Assembly: GCF_937893305.1 (NCBI RefSeq) | Contig: NZ_CALBGN010000017.1 | Location: 1 to 60,213, forward strand | Direction: 5' to 3' | DNA: 60,213 nucleotides | Source: an uncultured Helicobacter sp. | GTDB lineage: Bacteria; Campylobacterota; Campylobacteria; Campylobacterales; Helicobacteraceae | Shown here: positions 24,653 to 34,683 of the stretch, piece after piece | Position numbering within the stretch: the stretch's first letter is position 1 | How the letters are laid out: every line of letters starts with the position of its first letter | Program-made: the position numbers and the translations under genes | Notes under the pieces: generated by a model | Seen by the model: only the letters and a program-made list of their open reading frames with translations | The model's database searches: none | What the model was told of the DNA's origin: nothing

Positions 24653-26926
24653 TTGAGTGTCAATCGTAGAGACTTCCTAAAGGGAGTTGGTGTTGGTTCT
24701 GTTGCTTTGAGTATGCCGGGGACTTTAGGGGCGTTTCAAGGTAAGCTAAAAGGGGAGTCAAAGTTTGTGCCAAGCATTTGTGAGATGTGCAGCACACGTT
24801 GTCCTATAGAAGCTAGGGTAGATGATGGAGAGAAAGTTTTTATTCAAGGAAATCCTTATTCTATTGCAACAGGTGGTTCAGTTTGTGCAAGGGGAGGTTC
24901 AGGCGCAAATCAACTTTTTGACCCAAAGCGTCTTGTTAAGCCTATTATGCGAACAGGTGAAAGAGGTGAAGGCAAATGGAAAGAGATAAGCTGGGAAGAA
25001 GCGTATGATTATATTGCAAAAAAACTTATAGAGATTAAAGAAAAATATGGTGCACATAGTGTTGCTTTTGCTTCAAAGTCTGGTCCTGAACAAACTTTTT
25101 TAAATCAATTTGCATATGCTTATGGTAGTCCAAATACTTTTGATCACGGGAACACTTGTCCTTCAGGATATGCTGTAGCTCTTACCAGTGTATTTGGTTC
25201 AGGCTCTGTAAGTAGGGACTTTTCAAATTGTAAATATATGTTAAACTTTGGGCACAATGTATATGAAGGAATTGTAATTAGTTATGCTAGGGGAGTTACA
25301 GAAGCGTTAGAGAAAGGTTGTAAGCTTGTTTCTTTAGATCCTAGATTTTCTGTGCTTTCTTCTAAAGCTAATGAATGGATTCCTATTAGACCTGCTGGAG
25401 ATACGGCATTTATGATGGCATTTGTGCATACGCTAATTTTTGAAGAACTATATGATAAAAAGTTTGTAGAAAAATATACCATAGGCTTTGAAAAGCTAAA
25501 AGAAAGTGTCAAAGATTATACGCCAGAGAAAATGGCAAAAGAGTGTGATATTCCAGCAGATAAGATTGTAGAAATTACAAGAGAATGCGCAAGTTATGCG
25601 CCACATTGTATAGTGGATTTTGGACATCGTGCAACTTTCACTCCAGAAGAAATTGAGTTTAGAAGAGCAATTGCGATTGCTAATGCCTTGCTTGGAAATG
25701 TAGAAACAAAAGGTGGAATCTATTTTCCAAAGGGTGCTGGAACTTATAATAAAGTTGCTGGAGAAAAGGTTGCTCCTGTGTTTAAGGATTCTGTTTTACC
25801 AAAGATTCCAACTCCAAAGCATTCACGCATTGATTTAATTGATATTAAGGATGGGGAGTTTAGCAAGATTTCAAAAAAGCGTGGCGTGTATTCTCAAGTC
25901 TTTAAATCAATCTTAGATGAAAAGCCTTATGCAATTCGCGGATTATGGATTACAAGATCAAATCCAGTGATGACAGTAAATAATTCTGATGAAGTTGTAG
26001 AAGCCCTTAAGAAGTTAGATTTGTTTGTGAGTGTGGATGTGTATGTTTCTGATACTTCACAATATGCAGATATCATCTTGCCAGAATCAACTTACCTTGA
26101 AAGAGATGAGCAGTTTTTAGCATCAAATGGTAAAAATCCGGGCTATCAAGTGCGCCAAAAAGTGGTAGAAACTATTGGAGATACAAAGCCTTCTTGGCAG
26201 ATTTATTTAGAAATGGCTCAAAAAATGGGATATGAAGCAGCATTTCCCTATAAAGATATGAATGATTTTAGAATGCAACAAGCTTATGAATATCCAGAAG
26301 ATATGTTTGAAGTCAAACATAAAGGCATCATTAAATATGGAATTCCACTTCTAGCAAGGGATCAAGCAAGTATTAAGAAGTTTGTGGAGAAATATCCTAA
26401 TTCTAAGCAGAATTTAGATGCTGATGGAGAGTTTGCAGAGCTTTTAAAATGTAAAACAAAAAGTGGAAAAATAGAGCTTTTTGATGAAGTATTGGAAGCG
26501 GCTTGTGGACGCGGTGGATTAACCTATAATGATCCAAAACTTAAAGAAGATGGAGAATTTTATTTTATACAGGGTAAAGTCGCCGTGCATACAAATGGAC
26601 ATACGATGAATGTGCCTTGGTTGAATACTTTAATGGATGATAATGCAGTTTGGATTAATCAAGATGTTGCTAACAAATTGCGTCTTAAAAAAGGAGATAA
26701 AATCAAAATCACAAGTAAAGTTGGCTCACAAATTGCAAGTGTGTTGCCAACAATTGGAATCCGAGAAGACACTTTATTTGCATATTTTGGGTTTGGACAT
26801 ACAAGCAAATATCAAGAAATTGCTTATGAAAAGGGAATGAGTGCAAGTCATTTGCTAGAAAATACAATCTCGCCAGTAACAGGCAATAATGTCCATACTA
26901 TTGGCGTTAAAATTGAAAAAGTATAG
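24653..26926 (+). CDS. psrA: Polysulfide/thiosulfate reductase catalytic subunit (molybdopterin oxidoreductase)
   Basis: Periplasmic Mo-bisMGD enzyme that reduces polysulfide or thiosulfate. I chose the TTG at 24653, which sits 5 bases after AAGGAGG and places the Tat motif NRRDFLKGVGVGS at residues 4-16; the ATG at 24617 has no ribosome site. A [4Fe-4S] set C-x2-C-x3-C is in ICEMCSTRCP near residue 43, with the fourth Cys in SVCARGG. The Mo ligand is Cys in HGNTCPSG near 169, as in PsrA/PhsA, not Sec or Ser. Length ~757 is typical. It is first of psrABC. Confidence 0.92.
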   Translation: MSVNRRDFLKGVGVGSVALSMPGTLGAFQGKLKGESKFVPSICEMCSTRCPIEARVDDGEKVFIQGNPYSIATGGSVCARGGSGANQLFDPKRLVKPIMRTGERGEGKWKEISWEEAYDYIAKKLIEIKEKYGAHSVAFASKSGPEQTFLNQFAYAYGSPNTFDHGNTCPSGYAVALTSVFGSGSVSRDFSNCKYMLNFGHNVYEGIVISYARGVTEALEKGCKLVSLDPRFSVLSSKANEWIPIRPAGDTAFMMAFVHTLIFEELYDKKFVEKYTIGFEKLKESVKDYTPEKMAKECDIPADKIVEITRECASYAPHCIVDFGHRATFTPEEIEFRRAIAIANALLGNVETKGGIYFPKGAGTYNKVAGEKVAPVFKDSVLPKIPTPKHSRIDLIDIKDGEFSKISKKRGVYSQVFKSILDEKPYAIRGLWITRSNPVMTVNNSDEVVEALKKLDLFVSVDVYVSDTSQYADIILPESTYLERDEQFLASNGKNPGYQVRQKVVETIGDTKPSWQIYLEMAQKMGYEAAFPYKDMNDFRMQQAYEYPEDMFEVKHKGIIKYGIPLLARDQASIKKFVEKYPNSKQNLDADGEFAELLKCKTKSGKIELFDEVLEAACGRGGLTYNDPKLKEDGEFYFIQGKVAVHTNGHTMNVPWLNTLMDDNAVWINQDVANKLRLKKGDKIKITSKVGSQIASVLPTIGIREDTLFAYFGFGHTSKYQEIAYEKGMSASHLLENTISPVTGNNVHTIGVKIEKV

Positions 26927-26935
26927 GGGGTTACT

Positions 26936-27505
26936 ATGGCAAAATATGCAATGATTCACGATTCTGTGAAATGTATCGGCTGTCAAGGATGCACCATTGC
27001 TTGTAGGAGTGAAAATGCAATTCCTGATGGATTTTTTAGATTACAAGTCAAAATGGATGGACCGCACGGAGTTTTTCCAAATTTGAGCTTTAATTATGTG
27101 CGTCATTCATGTGAGATGTGCGAACATACGCCTTGTGTAACGGTCTGTCCAACACACGCTTCTTTTATGGATGAAAATGGGATTGTAGATATTGATGCAA
27201 GTCAATGTGTGGGTTGTTTGTATTGCGTGGTGGCTTGCCCCTATAATGCACGCTATGTTAATCCAGAAACTAAAGTGCCTGATAAATGCAACTTCTGCAA
27301 GCATACGCATTTAAAGCAGTATGGTGAGCCAGCTTGTGTTGCAGTGTGTCCAACAGATGCGTTAGTATTTGGGGATTTAGATGATCCAAGTAGTCCGATT
27401 TTTGATATATTAACAACAAAACCTTTTGTTGTTAATAAGCCACATTTAGGAACAAAGCCTAAGCTTTTTGTTGTTCCTAATTCTAAGGGAGGTATTACAC
27501 TATGA
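26936..27505 (+). CDS. psrB: Polysulfide reductase iron-sulfur subunit
   Basis: Periplasmic ferredoxin-like electron carrier with four cysteine clusters: CIGCQGCTIAC near residue 13, CEMCEHTPCVTVC near 60, CVGCLYCVVAC near 93, and CNFCKHTHLK...CVAVC near 120. That predicts four [4Fe-4S] centres. The start follows TAGGGGG. The stop overlaps the start of psrC (ATGA), so the two are coupled. Length 189 fits PsrB/PhsB. Confidence 0.94.
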   Translation: MAKYAMIHDSVKCIGCQGCTIACRSENAIPDGFFRLQVKMDGPHGVFPNLSFNYVRHSCEMCEHTPCVTVCPTHASFMDENGIVDIDASQCVGCLYCVVACPYNARYVNPETKVPDKCNFCKHTHLKQYGEPACVAVCPTDALVFGDLDDPSSPIFDILTTKPFVVNKPHLGTKPKLFVVPNSKGGITL

Positions 27506-28461
27506 ATCCGATATGGGGACCTGATGCAGTAACGATTGTTTGGCATTGGCCAATAGCTGTTTATTTATTTTTAGCTGGGTTATCATCTGGAGCGATGATG
27601 ACGGCATTGAGTGTTGAGTGGATGAATCCAGAAAAAAAAGCTCCGTGGGACGCTTTTGTAAGAGCTGGAGTTTTATTAGCACCTGTAACAATTATTGTGG
27701 GATTGTTAATTTTGGTGTTTGATTTAACAAAACCTTTGAATTTTTATAAATTGCTTTTGACTTATAATTTGCAATCTGTAATGTCGCTTGGTGTTTTGTT
27801 GCTACTTGTTTATACGCCACTTTCTATGATTTATGCAGTAATGCGATTCCGTGCGAGTTTGGAGTCTAGTTTTTTAGGCGGTTTAGTGCGTGCATTTAGC
27901 GGGATTTTAGATTTCTTAGAAAGACATTCTTTGTGGTTTGGGCGATTGATTTTTGCATTTGCTGGTGGAGTTGGAGTTTATACAGGGTTTTTACTTTCTG
28001 CAATCCAAACTTTTCCCCTTTATAATAGTCCAATTTTGCCGATTTTGTTTCTTGCAAGTGGGCTATCAAGTGGAATTGCTGCGTGCATTTGCTTTGGATT
28101 ATTGTTTTTTGAAAAGGAAGTTTCAAAAAACACTACAAAATATCTTTTAACAATGGATTTAAGGGTAATTCCTATTGAATCTTTATTGCTTTTTGCGCTT
28201 TTTGTTGGACTTTATTTTCAAGGTGGAGAAAAGGCAATTGCTGCAATAACTGCGCTAAGTAGTGGTTCTTGGGCTACTATATTTTGGCTATGTGTGATAG
28301 GGTTTAGCATTGTTATCCCTAGTGTTATTGCGCTAACTGCGTTGAAAAATCACGCTTATAAAGTGAATTTTATTTTGTTAAATGCAGCTTCAATTATGCT
28401 TGGAGTTTTCGCGCTAAGAATGTATATTTTATATGCTGGACAAATTTATCTAGGCGTGTAA
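27502..28461 (+). CDS. psrC: Polysulfide reductase membrane anchor (NrfD family)
   Basis: A 319-residue protein with about eight transmembrane segments. NrfD/PsrC features include WHWPIAVYLFLAGLSSGAMM at the N-terminus (quinol-site helix) and SGLSSGIAACICFGL near residue 185. It should oxidise menaquinol and pass electrons to PsrB and PsrA. It ends the operon; a 12-bp hairpin follows 8 bases after the stop. Confidence 0.93.
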   Translation: MNPIWGPDAVTIVWHWPIAVYLFLAGLSSGAMMTALSVEWMNPEKKAPWDAFVRAGVLLAPVTIIVGLLILVFDLTKPLNFYKLLLTYNLQSVMSLGVLLLLVYTPLSMIYAVMRFRASLESSFLGGLVRAFSGILDFLERHSLWFGRLIFAFAGGVGVYTGFLLSAIQTFPLYNSPILPILFLASGLSSGIAACICFGLLFFEKEVSKNTTKYLLTMDLRVIPIESLLLFALFVGLYFQGGEKAIAAITALSSGSWATIFWLCVIGFSIVIPSVIALTALKNHAYKVNFILLNAASIMLGVFALRMYILYAGQIYLGV

Positions 28462-28468
28462 GATTTTG

Positions 28469-28493
28469 GATTCCAACTTTTAAAGTTGGAATC
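28469..28493 (+). terminator. Terminator of psrABC
   Basis: Perfect 12-bp arms GATTCCAACTTT (28469-28480) and AAAGTTGGAATC (28482-28493) followed by a T-rich stretch. It separates psrC from the convergent nucT gene and may serve both. The arms contain an inverted pair of GGAATC. Confidence 0.75.
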
Positions 28494-28520
28494 GTATTTT
28501 AATTTGTTCTTCAAAAACCT

Positions 28521-29054
28521 TTAGTATTTTTCGCATTTTTTAAACATTTCTTCAAAAGCATTATGGGATTGTTCTATAAGTTTTTTATCTTCTAAGATTA
28601 AAAGTGTTTCATAGTTTGTTTCAAAAGCACTTTTAGACCAATTTGCAGAACCTAAAATGAGATGTTTATCATCGCTAATTGCCATTTTAATGTGCATTAA
28701 GCCATTATACTTCCCATTTTTTGAGCGTTCTCCTTTTAGCAGACAAGTTTGTATGTTATTGAGTTTTGCAAGATAGCCTATTGTGGATTTATTAGGATCT
28801 TTATTGCTACTTTCATCATAAATAATACGCACTTTTACGCCCTGTTTAGCAACATCTCTAATTGCCTTACTAATTTGACGATTTGTAAAACTATAAATCG
28901 CAATATCTAGCGTATTTTGCGTGCTTTTAATAGTGTATAAAAGTGCGTTTAGTGCCCTTTTTTGATCCTTTGGCATAAAATACAAATCCTGTGCAATAAG
29001 AGAGCTTAAGCATAACGCACTAAAACAAAACAGAGTGAAAACTTTTTTAAACAT
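28521..29054 (-). CDS. nucT: Phospholipase D-family nuclease NucT
   Basis: A 177-residue secreted or membrane-bound nuclease. The N-terminus KKVFTLFCFSALCLSSLIA is a signal peptide or anchor. A single HKD motif is present: HIKMAISDDK then GSANWS near residues 121-140. One HKD per chain is typical of the Nuc type, which dimerises to form one active site. The H. pylori homologue HP0323 is a membrane-bound nuclease preferring single-stranded DNA. It is divergent from chePep, as in H. pylori. Confidence 0.92.
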   Translation of the reverse strand: MFKKVFTLFCFSALCLSSLIAQDLYFMPKDQKRALNALLYTIKSTQNTLDIAIYSFTNRQISKAIRDVAKQGVKVRIIYDESSNKDPNKSTIGYLAKLNNIQTCLLKGERSKNGKYNGLMHIKMAISDDKHLILGSANWSKSAFETNYETLLILEDKKLIEQSHNAFEEMFKKCEKY

Positions 29055-29128
29055 TGCAATCCTTTTAGAAAATTAAGATACAAATTGTTAAAATTGTAGC
29101 AATTCTTTGATTAAACCAAGGGGCGTTT

Positions 29129-30748
29129 ATGAAGTTATATCTTATTAGTAAAAATCCAATCATTAACAAACTTGTAGCCCTAAGTGCTTCTAAGCTTGGC
29201 GTGGAAATGGTGGAATCTCAAGAGCTAGATGCTAGCATTAGCGCAGAGATTGTATTAATGGACGATGAATGTTTTGAAGTGGAGATTTTTGAGACATACA
29301 AGGCAGATAATGCCACAGCAAAAATGATTTTATTTTATTCTAAAGCAGCAGAACGCATTGAAGGATTTGATAGTTATATCCAAAAGCCGTTTTTGCCAAC
29401 AGATTTGGTAAAAACTTTGAGTGAAATTTCAGGGATTAGCATAGAAGATGCAACAAAAAAGAGTGTAGAGAGTGATATTTTAGAACTTGATAGCAATGAT
29501 GATTTAGGAGAGCTTAATTTAGATGAAGAGCTTGATTTTTCTAATTTAGATGATTTAGATTTAGAAGATAATCAAGCATTGAAATTAGATGATAATGATG
29601 CGCCACTTGATTTTGGTGGAGATGATGGATTAGAATCTAAAGAGAATGCAGAAGAGCAAGATTTACAGGTGTTAGATAAAGGCGATGTGGATACAATCAA
29701 GGATTTGCTAGATGATTCTAAAGAAGCAGTTGATGATCCTTTGCTTGGATTTGATTTAGATAAAGAACTTGGTGAAATTTCAAATAATATGAAGGATATA
29801 GAACCATCTAAAGAGAAAGTCGCACAAGAGTTAGAAGTTGCGGAACAAAAAGAAGAAAATCAAGAAGTAGCCCTAGAAGCATTAGAAGAAGCGGGAAGTG
29901 ATTTTGGTTTAGAAGAGATTATGGGAGAGGATTCTGAGGATATAGAAGCAGTAGAGAATGTGGAATCCAAAACAGAAAATATGGAGCTTGATTTAAGCGA
30001 TTTTGATTTAGGGATTGAAGAAGATGACACAAAGCAGTCTTCAAGTGATGAAAGTGATGAGATTAAAGAGAGTGAAACATTTAATTTAGAAGATTTAGAA
30101 TTGGGCAATGAAGAATCCACAACAAGCACTGAATCCTTGGATAGTTTAGAATCTAGTTTGGAGTCTAATGATGGAGAAAGTTTAGGAAGTATAGAAAACA
30201 CACAAGAGCTAGAAAATGCAGATGAATTAGAAAATCTTCAGAGCTTTAATATAGAAGAAACTACTATGGAATCTAAAGATGAAGATTTAGAAAATTTAGA
30301 TGCAACAATGGATTTAGAAGAGACTGCAGAATCTAAAGATGAATTAGCAAATTTAGAATCGAGTTTAGAGTCAAGTTTGAATTCAGAAGAAACTAAATCT
30401 AACAATGAAAATTTGGAGAATTTAGAATCAGATTTCACAGAAACTTCTAATGTTTCTTCAAATGATTGTGCAGAAAGTATGGCTAGTGGCGATGAGTTTT
30501 CTGCTCTTAGCCTTGAAGAAATGGGAGAAGCATTAGGTGAGCCTATCCAAAAAGAACCACTCCCTGCGCCATTTGTCGCACAAGAACCACAAAAGCAAGA
30601 AGCGCAGCTCCCAAGCAATATTCAAGCAAACTCACTAGAATCATTAATTGGTGCGCTTCAAACACTTCAAACACAATCTTTAAAAGAGCTTTTAAGTGGA
30701 GCCACTATTAACATTAGCATTCAATTTCCTAAAAAAGATGAGAATTGA
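29129..30748 (+). CDS. chePep: ChePep-like acidic chemotaxis protein
   Basis: Residues 1-105 look like a degenerate response-regulator receiver: KLYLISKNPIINKL, IVLMDDE near 45, and IQKPFLPTDLV near 88 (the K-P of the receiver fold). Residues ~120-470 are extremely acidic, rich in E, D, S and L (blocks like LENLES, LDLSDF). A C-terminal segment SLESLIGALQTLQTQSLKELL is a conserved helix. In H. pylori the same poly-E-rich gene, between nucT and gmk, is ChePep, a polar protein that tunes flagellar rotation. Length is variable in the family because of the acidic repeats. Start ATG follows AAGGGG. Confidence 0.85.
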   Translation: MKLYLISKNPIINKLVALSASKLGVEMVESQELDASISAEIVLMDDECFEVEIFETYKADNATAKMILFYSKAAERIEGFDSYIQKPFLPTDLVKTLSEISGISIEDATKKSVESDILELDSNDDLGELNLDEELDFSNLDDLDLEDNQALKLDDNDAPLDFGGDDGLESKENAEEQDLQVLDKGDVDTIKDLLDDSKEAVDDPLLGFDLDKELGEISNNMKDIEPSKEKVAQELEVAEQKEENQEVALEALEEAGSDFGLEEIMGEDSEDIEAVENVESKTENMELDLSDFDLGIEEDDTKQSSSDESDEIKESETFNLEDLELGNEESTTSTESLDSLESSLESNDGESLGSIENTQELENADELENLQSFNIEETTMESKDEDLENLDATMDLEETAESKDELANLESSLESSLNSEETKSNNENLENLESDFTETSNVSSNDCAESMASGDEFSALSLEEMGEALGEPIQKEPLPAPFVAQEPQKQEAQLPSNIQANSLESLIGALQTLQTQSLKELLSGATINISIQFPKKDEN

Positions 30749-31362
30749 TGAAACTAAAAGGAGCGATTTTAATTTTATCAGGTCCTAGTGGAGCAGGAAA
30801 AAGCTCATTGTATAAAAGGTTAGCACAAGAGTTCCCAAACCATTATTTTTCTATTTCTTCTACAACACGCCAAAAGCGTGAGGGAGAAATTCACGGCGTG
30901 CATTACAACTTTATTTCTAAAGATGCTTTTGAGATAGGTATTAATCAGGGAGATTTTTTAGAATGGGCAAAGGTGCATAACCACTATTATGGCACTTCTA
31001 AAGCACAAGTTATACAAGCATTAGAACAAGATAAACTTGTGATTTTTGATATTGATGTGCAAGGGCAAGCAAATCTCAAAAAGGCTTTCCCGCGCCACAC
31101 CACAAGTGTTTTTATCACTACAAAAACTAAAAGCATTTTAAAAGATCGTTTAGGTGGGCGCAGAAGTGATGAAGATAGTGTGATTCAAAAGCGTTTAGAA
31201 AATGCGCTTGATGAGGTGAAAAATCTGCCAAATTATGATTATTTAATCATTAATGAAAATTTAGAAGAAGCCACAAACAAACTGCTATGTATCGCAAGAA
31301 GTGCATTTTGCAAAGCGTCTCTTTATGAATTAGAATCCTTTTTGCAAAATTGGGAAAAATAA
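30748..31362 (+). CDS. gmk: Guanylate kinase
   Basis: Converts GMP to GDP. P-loop LSGPSGAGKSSL near residue 8, GMP-site block STTRQKREGEIHGVHYNFI near 36, and later RRSDEDSVIQKRL near 136. The ATG at 30748 overlaps the chePep stop by one base (TGATG); a TTG three bases upstream is the less likely start. Length 204 is normal. Confidence 0.97.
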   Translation: MKLKGAILILSGPSGAGKSSLYKRLAQEFPNHYFSISSTTRQKREGEIHGVHYNFISKDAFEIGINQGDFLEWAKVHNHYYGTSKAQVIQALEQDKLVIFDIDVQGQANLKKAFPRHTTSVFITTKTKSILKDRLGGRRSDEDSVIQKRLENALDEVKNLPNYDYLIINENLEEATNKLLCIARSAFCKASLYELESFLQNWEK

Positions 31363-31394
31363 ATTTTTTCTATAAAGATTAAGTCATAAAACGC

Positions 31395-31400
31395 TAGAAT
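31395..31400 (+). promoter_or_regulatory. -10 box TAGAAT of carB
   Basis: TAGAAT 29 bp before the carB ATG; the same hexamer is seen before aspS and the M23 operon. No -35 match. Confidence 0.45.
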
Positions 31401-31428
31401 TACCAAAACCTAAAATTAAAGAGATTCT

Positions 31429-34400
31429 ATGCCAAAACGAAATGATATTCACACAATTTTGCTCATCGGTTCTGGTCCTATTGTGATTGGACAAGCTTGT
31501 GAGTTTGACTATTCTGGAACACAGGCGGCAAAGACGCTAAAAGAGCTTGGCTATAAAGTTGTTTTAATCAATTCTAATCCTGCTACTATTATGACAGATC
31601 CGGAGTTTGCCGATAGGACTTATATTGAGCCTATTACTGAAGAAGTTGTTGCAGATATTATCAAAAGAGAGAAAATTGACGCGATTTTACCCACAATGGG
31701 CGGACAAACTGCACTCAATATCGCAATGAGTATGTTTGAAAAAGGAATGCTTGATGGCGTTAAATTTCTAGGCGCAAAACCAGAAGCTATTAAAAAAGGT
31801 GAAGATAGACAGGCTTTTAAAGAAGCAATGCTAAAAATCAAAATGGACTTGCCAAAATCCCGCTATGCTTACACACTTGAAGAAGCACTTGAAGCAGCAA
31901 AGGAGATTGGATTTCCATTGATTATCCGCGCAAGCTACACGCTAGCAGGCGGTGGGAGTGGCGTTGCGTATAATATTGATGAGTTTAAAACTCTAGCGCA
32001 AAATGGTTTAGAAGTTAGCCCAATTAATGAGATTTTAATTGAAGAATCTTTGCTAGGTTGGAAAGAATATGAAATGGAAGTTATCCGCGATAGAGAGGAT
32101 AACTGCATTATTGTTTGCAGTATTGAAAACCTTGATCCTATGGGTGTGCATACAGGAGATTCTATCACTATTGCTCCTGCTTTAACACTCACAGATAAAG
32201 AGTATCAAAGAATGCGTGATGCCTCCTTTGCGATTTTAAGAGAAATTGGCGTGGATACAGGCGGATCTAATGTGCAGTTTGCGATAAATCCTAACACAGG
32301 GAGAATGACTGTTATTGAGATGAATCCACGTGTTTCAAGAAGCTCTGCTCTTGCTTCTAAAGCAACAGGTTATCCTATTGCAAAGGTTGCCACTCTTTTA
32401 GCAGTGGGTTATACCTTAGATGAGATTAAAAACGACATTACAGGCACTCCTGCGAGTTTTGAGCCTAGCATTGATTATATTGTTACAAAGATTCCGCGTT
32501 TTACCTTTGAGAAATTTCCGCAAGCAGATTCTACGCTTACAACTTCTATGAAATCTATTGGAGAGGTTATGGCAATAGGGACGACCTTTAAAGAATCCTT
32601 GCAAAAGGCATTAAATAGCCTTGAAACAGGAATCTTTGGTTTAAATCCTTTAAGCATAGATTTAGGCGAGATTCAGCGCGAAGTGCGTCGTCCAAATGCG
32701 CAAAGATTACTTTATATCGCTGATGCGTTGCGTTTAGGAGTAAGTGTAGAAGAAGTGCAAAAATGGTGTAAGATTGATAAATATTTTCTAGGGCAAATTG
32801 CGGAGATTATCGCCCTTGAAAAAGAAATTTCTTTTGAAAAACTAAGCAACACAGAGTTTTTAAGAAGTTTAAAAGCAAGTGGTTTTAGCGATAAAATGCT
32901 TGCGTTTTTAATCAATAAAAACGAAGCATTAGAATTGCGCGAAGAAGATATTTATGCACTTAGACAAAAAGCAGGAGTGCAACCTATCTATAATGAAGTA
33001 GATACTTGTGCAGCGGAATTTGCAACAAAAACAGCATATTTATATTCTAGTATCCCTTTTAAAAACATAGAAGCAAAAGAGCAAAACAATCTAGGCAAAA
33101 AAGTGTTGATTTTAGGCGGAGGACCAAATCGCATAGGGCAGGGCATAGAGTTTGATTATTGTTGTGTGCATTCAAGCTTTGCCTTGCGCGATATGGGATA
33201 TACAAGCATTATGTATAATTGTAATCCAGAAACCGTTAGCACAGATTATGATACAAGTGATGTGCTATATTTTGAACCGATTACTTTTGAATATGTGCGT
33301 AGTGTGATTGAGAGAGAAAATCCAGATGGGATTATTGTGCATTTTGGCGGACAAACACCTCTAAAACTTGCCAAAAAACTCACAACCATTGGTGCAAAAA
33401 TCATCGGCACAAGTGCGAAAACTATTGATATTGCAGAAGATAGAGAAAAATTTGCAAAATTTGTAGAAGAAAATGGACTCTTACAGCCAAAAAACGGCAC
33501 TGCCTATACTAAGGAAGAAGCTATTTCTATTGCTCAAAGCATAGGATTCCCCGTGCTTGTGCGTCCAAGTTATGTGCTTGGTGGGCGTGCAATGCGGATT
33601 GTGTATAATGTCTTAGAGTTGCAAGAATATATGAGTGAGGCAGTAAGCGTTAGCGAAGATTCTCCGGTGCTAATTGATAAATTTTTAAATAATGCAATTG
33701 AACTTGATGTTGATATTATTTGTGATGGCAAAGATGTGTATATTGCAGGGATTATGCAGCATATTGAAGAAGCTGGGATTCATAGTGGCGATTCTGCTTG
33801 TTCTTTACCTACAATTAGCATTTCACAAGAGAAGCTAAAAGAGATTGAGCAAACGACTGCAAAAATTGCAAGAAATTTAGGTGTTATAGGGCTTATGAAT
33901 ACACAATATGCGATTTTTGAAGATACACTTTATTTAATTGAAGTTAATCCAAGAGCTAGTCGCACCGTGCCTTTTGTGAGCAAGGCAACAGGAATCTCGC
34001 TTGCAAAAGTTGCCACAAGCGTAATGGTGCATCAAAATCTAAAAGCTGCTTTGGAGCGTTATGATATCTTTAAAAAAGTAGAATTTAAAGATGGGCTTTA
34101 TAAGCCAAAATCTTTAAAGCATATTGCGGTTAAAGAATCCGTATTCCCTTTTAATAAGTTAAGTGGTGCGGTGATGACTTTAGGACCTGAAATGCGATCA
34201 ACAGGTGAAGTTATGGGAATTAGTAAGAGTTTTGGGTTAAGTTTTGCAAAAAGTCAAATGGCGTGTAAAAATGCTCTACCAACAAAAGGTAAGGTGTTTA
34301 TCTCATTGCGCGCACTTGATAAGTCCCAAGCCTTGCCTTTGGCAAGAGATTTGCAAGGCTTAGGTTTTAGTCTTTGCGCGACAAAAGGCACAGCTGAAAT

Positions 34401-34683
34401 CTTAAATCAAAACGGGATCACTTGTGAAGAAGAGCTAAAAATTAGTGAAGGGCGTCCAAATATCGGTGATAGGCTAGCAAATGGAGAAATTGCTTTAGCA
34501 ATCAATACAAGCGATGAAGCGTCAAGTAAAGATGACACGGATAAAATCCGCACGCAAGTTTTGCGCAACAATGTGCCATATTTTACAACCATAGAAGCAG
34601 CACGCGTAGCAGTTAGTGCAATTTGCGAGATTAAAAGTCAAAATCCAAATCTTGCACAAGCAATCCAAGATTATCTTGCATAA
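31429..34683 (+). CDS. carB: Carbamoyl-phosphate synthase large subunit
   Basis: Makes carbamoyl phosphate from bicarbonate, ammonia and 2 ATP for arginine and pyrimidine synthesis. Two ATP-grasp halves are visible: LLIGSGPIVIGQACEFDYSG at the N-terminus and LILGGGPNRIGQGIEFDYCC near residue 562, with ATP-binding segments such as VIEMNPRVSRSSALASKATG and IEVNPRASRTVPFVSKATG. The C-terminal ~130 residues are the MGS-like allosteric domain. Length 1084 is typical. The carA subunit is not in the window. The stop overlaps the next start by one base. Confidence 0.98.
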   Translation: MPKRNDIHTILLIGSGPIVIGQACEFDYSGTQAAKTLKELGYKVVLINSNPATIMTDPEFADRTYIEPITEEVVADIIKREKIDAILPTMGGQTALNIAMSMFEKGMLDGVKFLGAKPEAIKKGEDRQAFKEAMLKIKMDLPKSRYAYTLEEALEAAKEIGFPLIIRASYTLAGGGSGVAYNIDEFKTLAQNGLEVSPINEILIEESLLGWKEYEMEVIRDREDNCIIVCSIENLDPMGVHTGDSITIAPALTLTDKEYQRMRDASFAILREIGVDTGGSNVQFAINPNTGRMTVIEMNPRVSRSSALASKATGYPIAKVATLLAVGYTLDEIKNDITGTPASFEPSIDYIVTKIPRFTFEKFPQADSTLTTSMKSIGEVMAIGTTFKESLQKALNSLETGIFGLNPLSIDLGEIQREVRRPNAQRLLYIADALRLGVSVEEVQKWCKIDKYFLGQIAEIIALEKEISFEKLSNTEFLRSLKASGFSDKMLAFLINKNEALELREEDIYALRQKAGVQPIYNEVDTCAAEFATKTAYLYSSIPFKNIEAKEQNNLGKKVLILGGGPNRIGQGIEFDYCCVHSSFALRDMGYTSIMYNCNPETVSTDYDTSDVLYFEPITFEYVRSVIERENPDGIIVHFGGQTPLKLAKKLTTIGAKIIGTSAKTIDIAEDREKFAKFVEENGLLQPKNGTAYTKEEAISIAQSIGFPVLVRPSYVLGGRAMRIVYNVLELQEYMSEAVSVSEDSPVLIDKFLNNAIELDVDIICDGKDVYIAGIMQHIEEAGIHSGDSACSLPTISISQEKLKEIEQTTAKIARNLGVIGLMNTQYAIFEDTLYLIEVNPRASRTVPFVSKATGISLAKVATSVMVHQNLKAALERYDIFKKVEFKDGLYKPKSLKHIAVKESVFPFNKLSGAVMTLGPEMRSTGEVMGISKSFGLSFAKSQMACKNALPTKGKVFISLRALDKSQALPLARDLQGLGFSLCATKGTAEILNQNGITCEEELKISEGRPNIGDRLANGEIALAINTSDEASSKDDTDKIRTQVLRNNVPYFTTIEAARVAVSAICEIKSQNPNLAQAIQDYLA

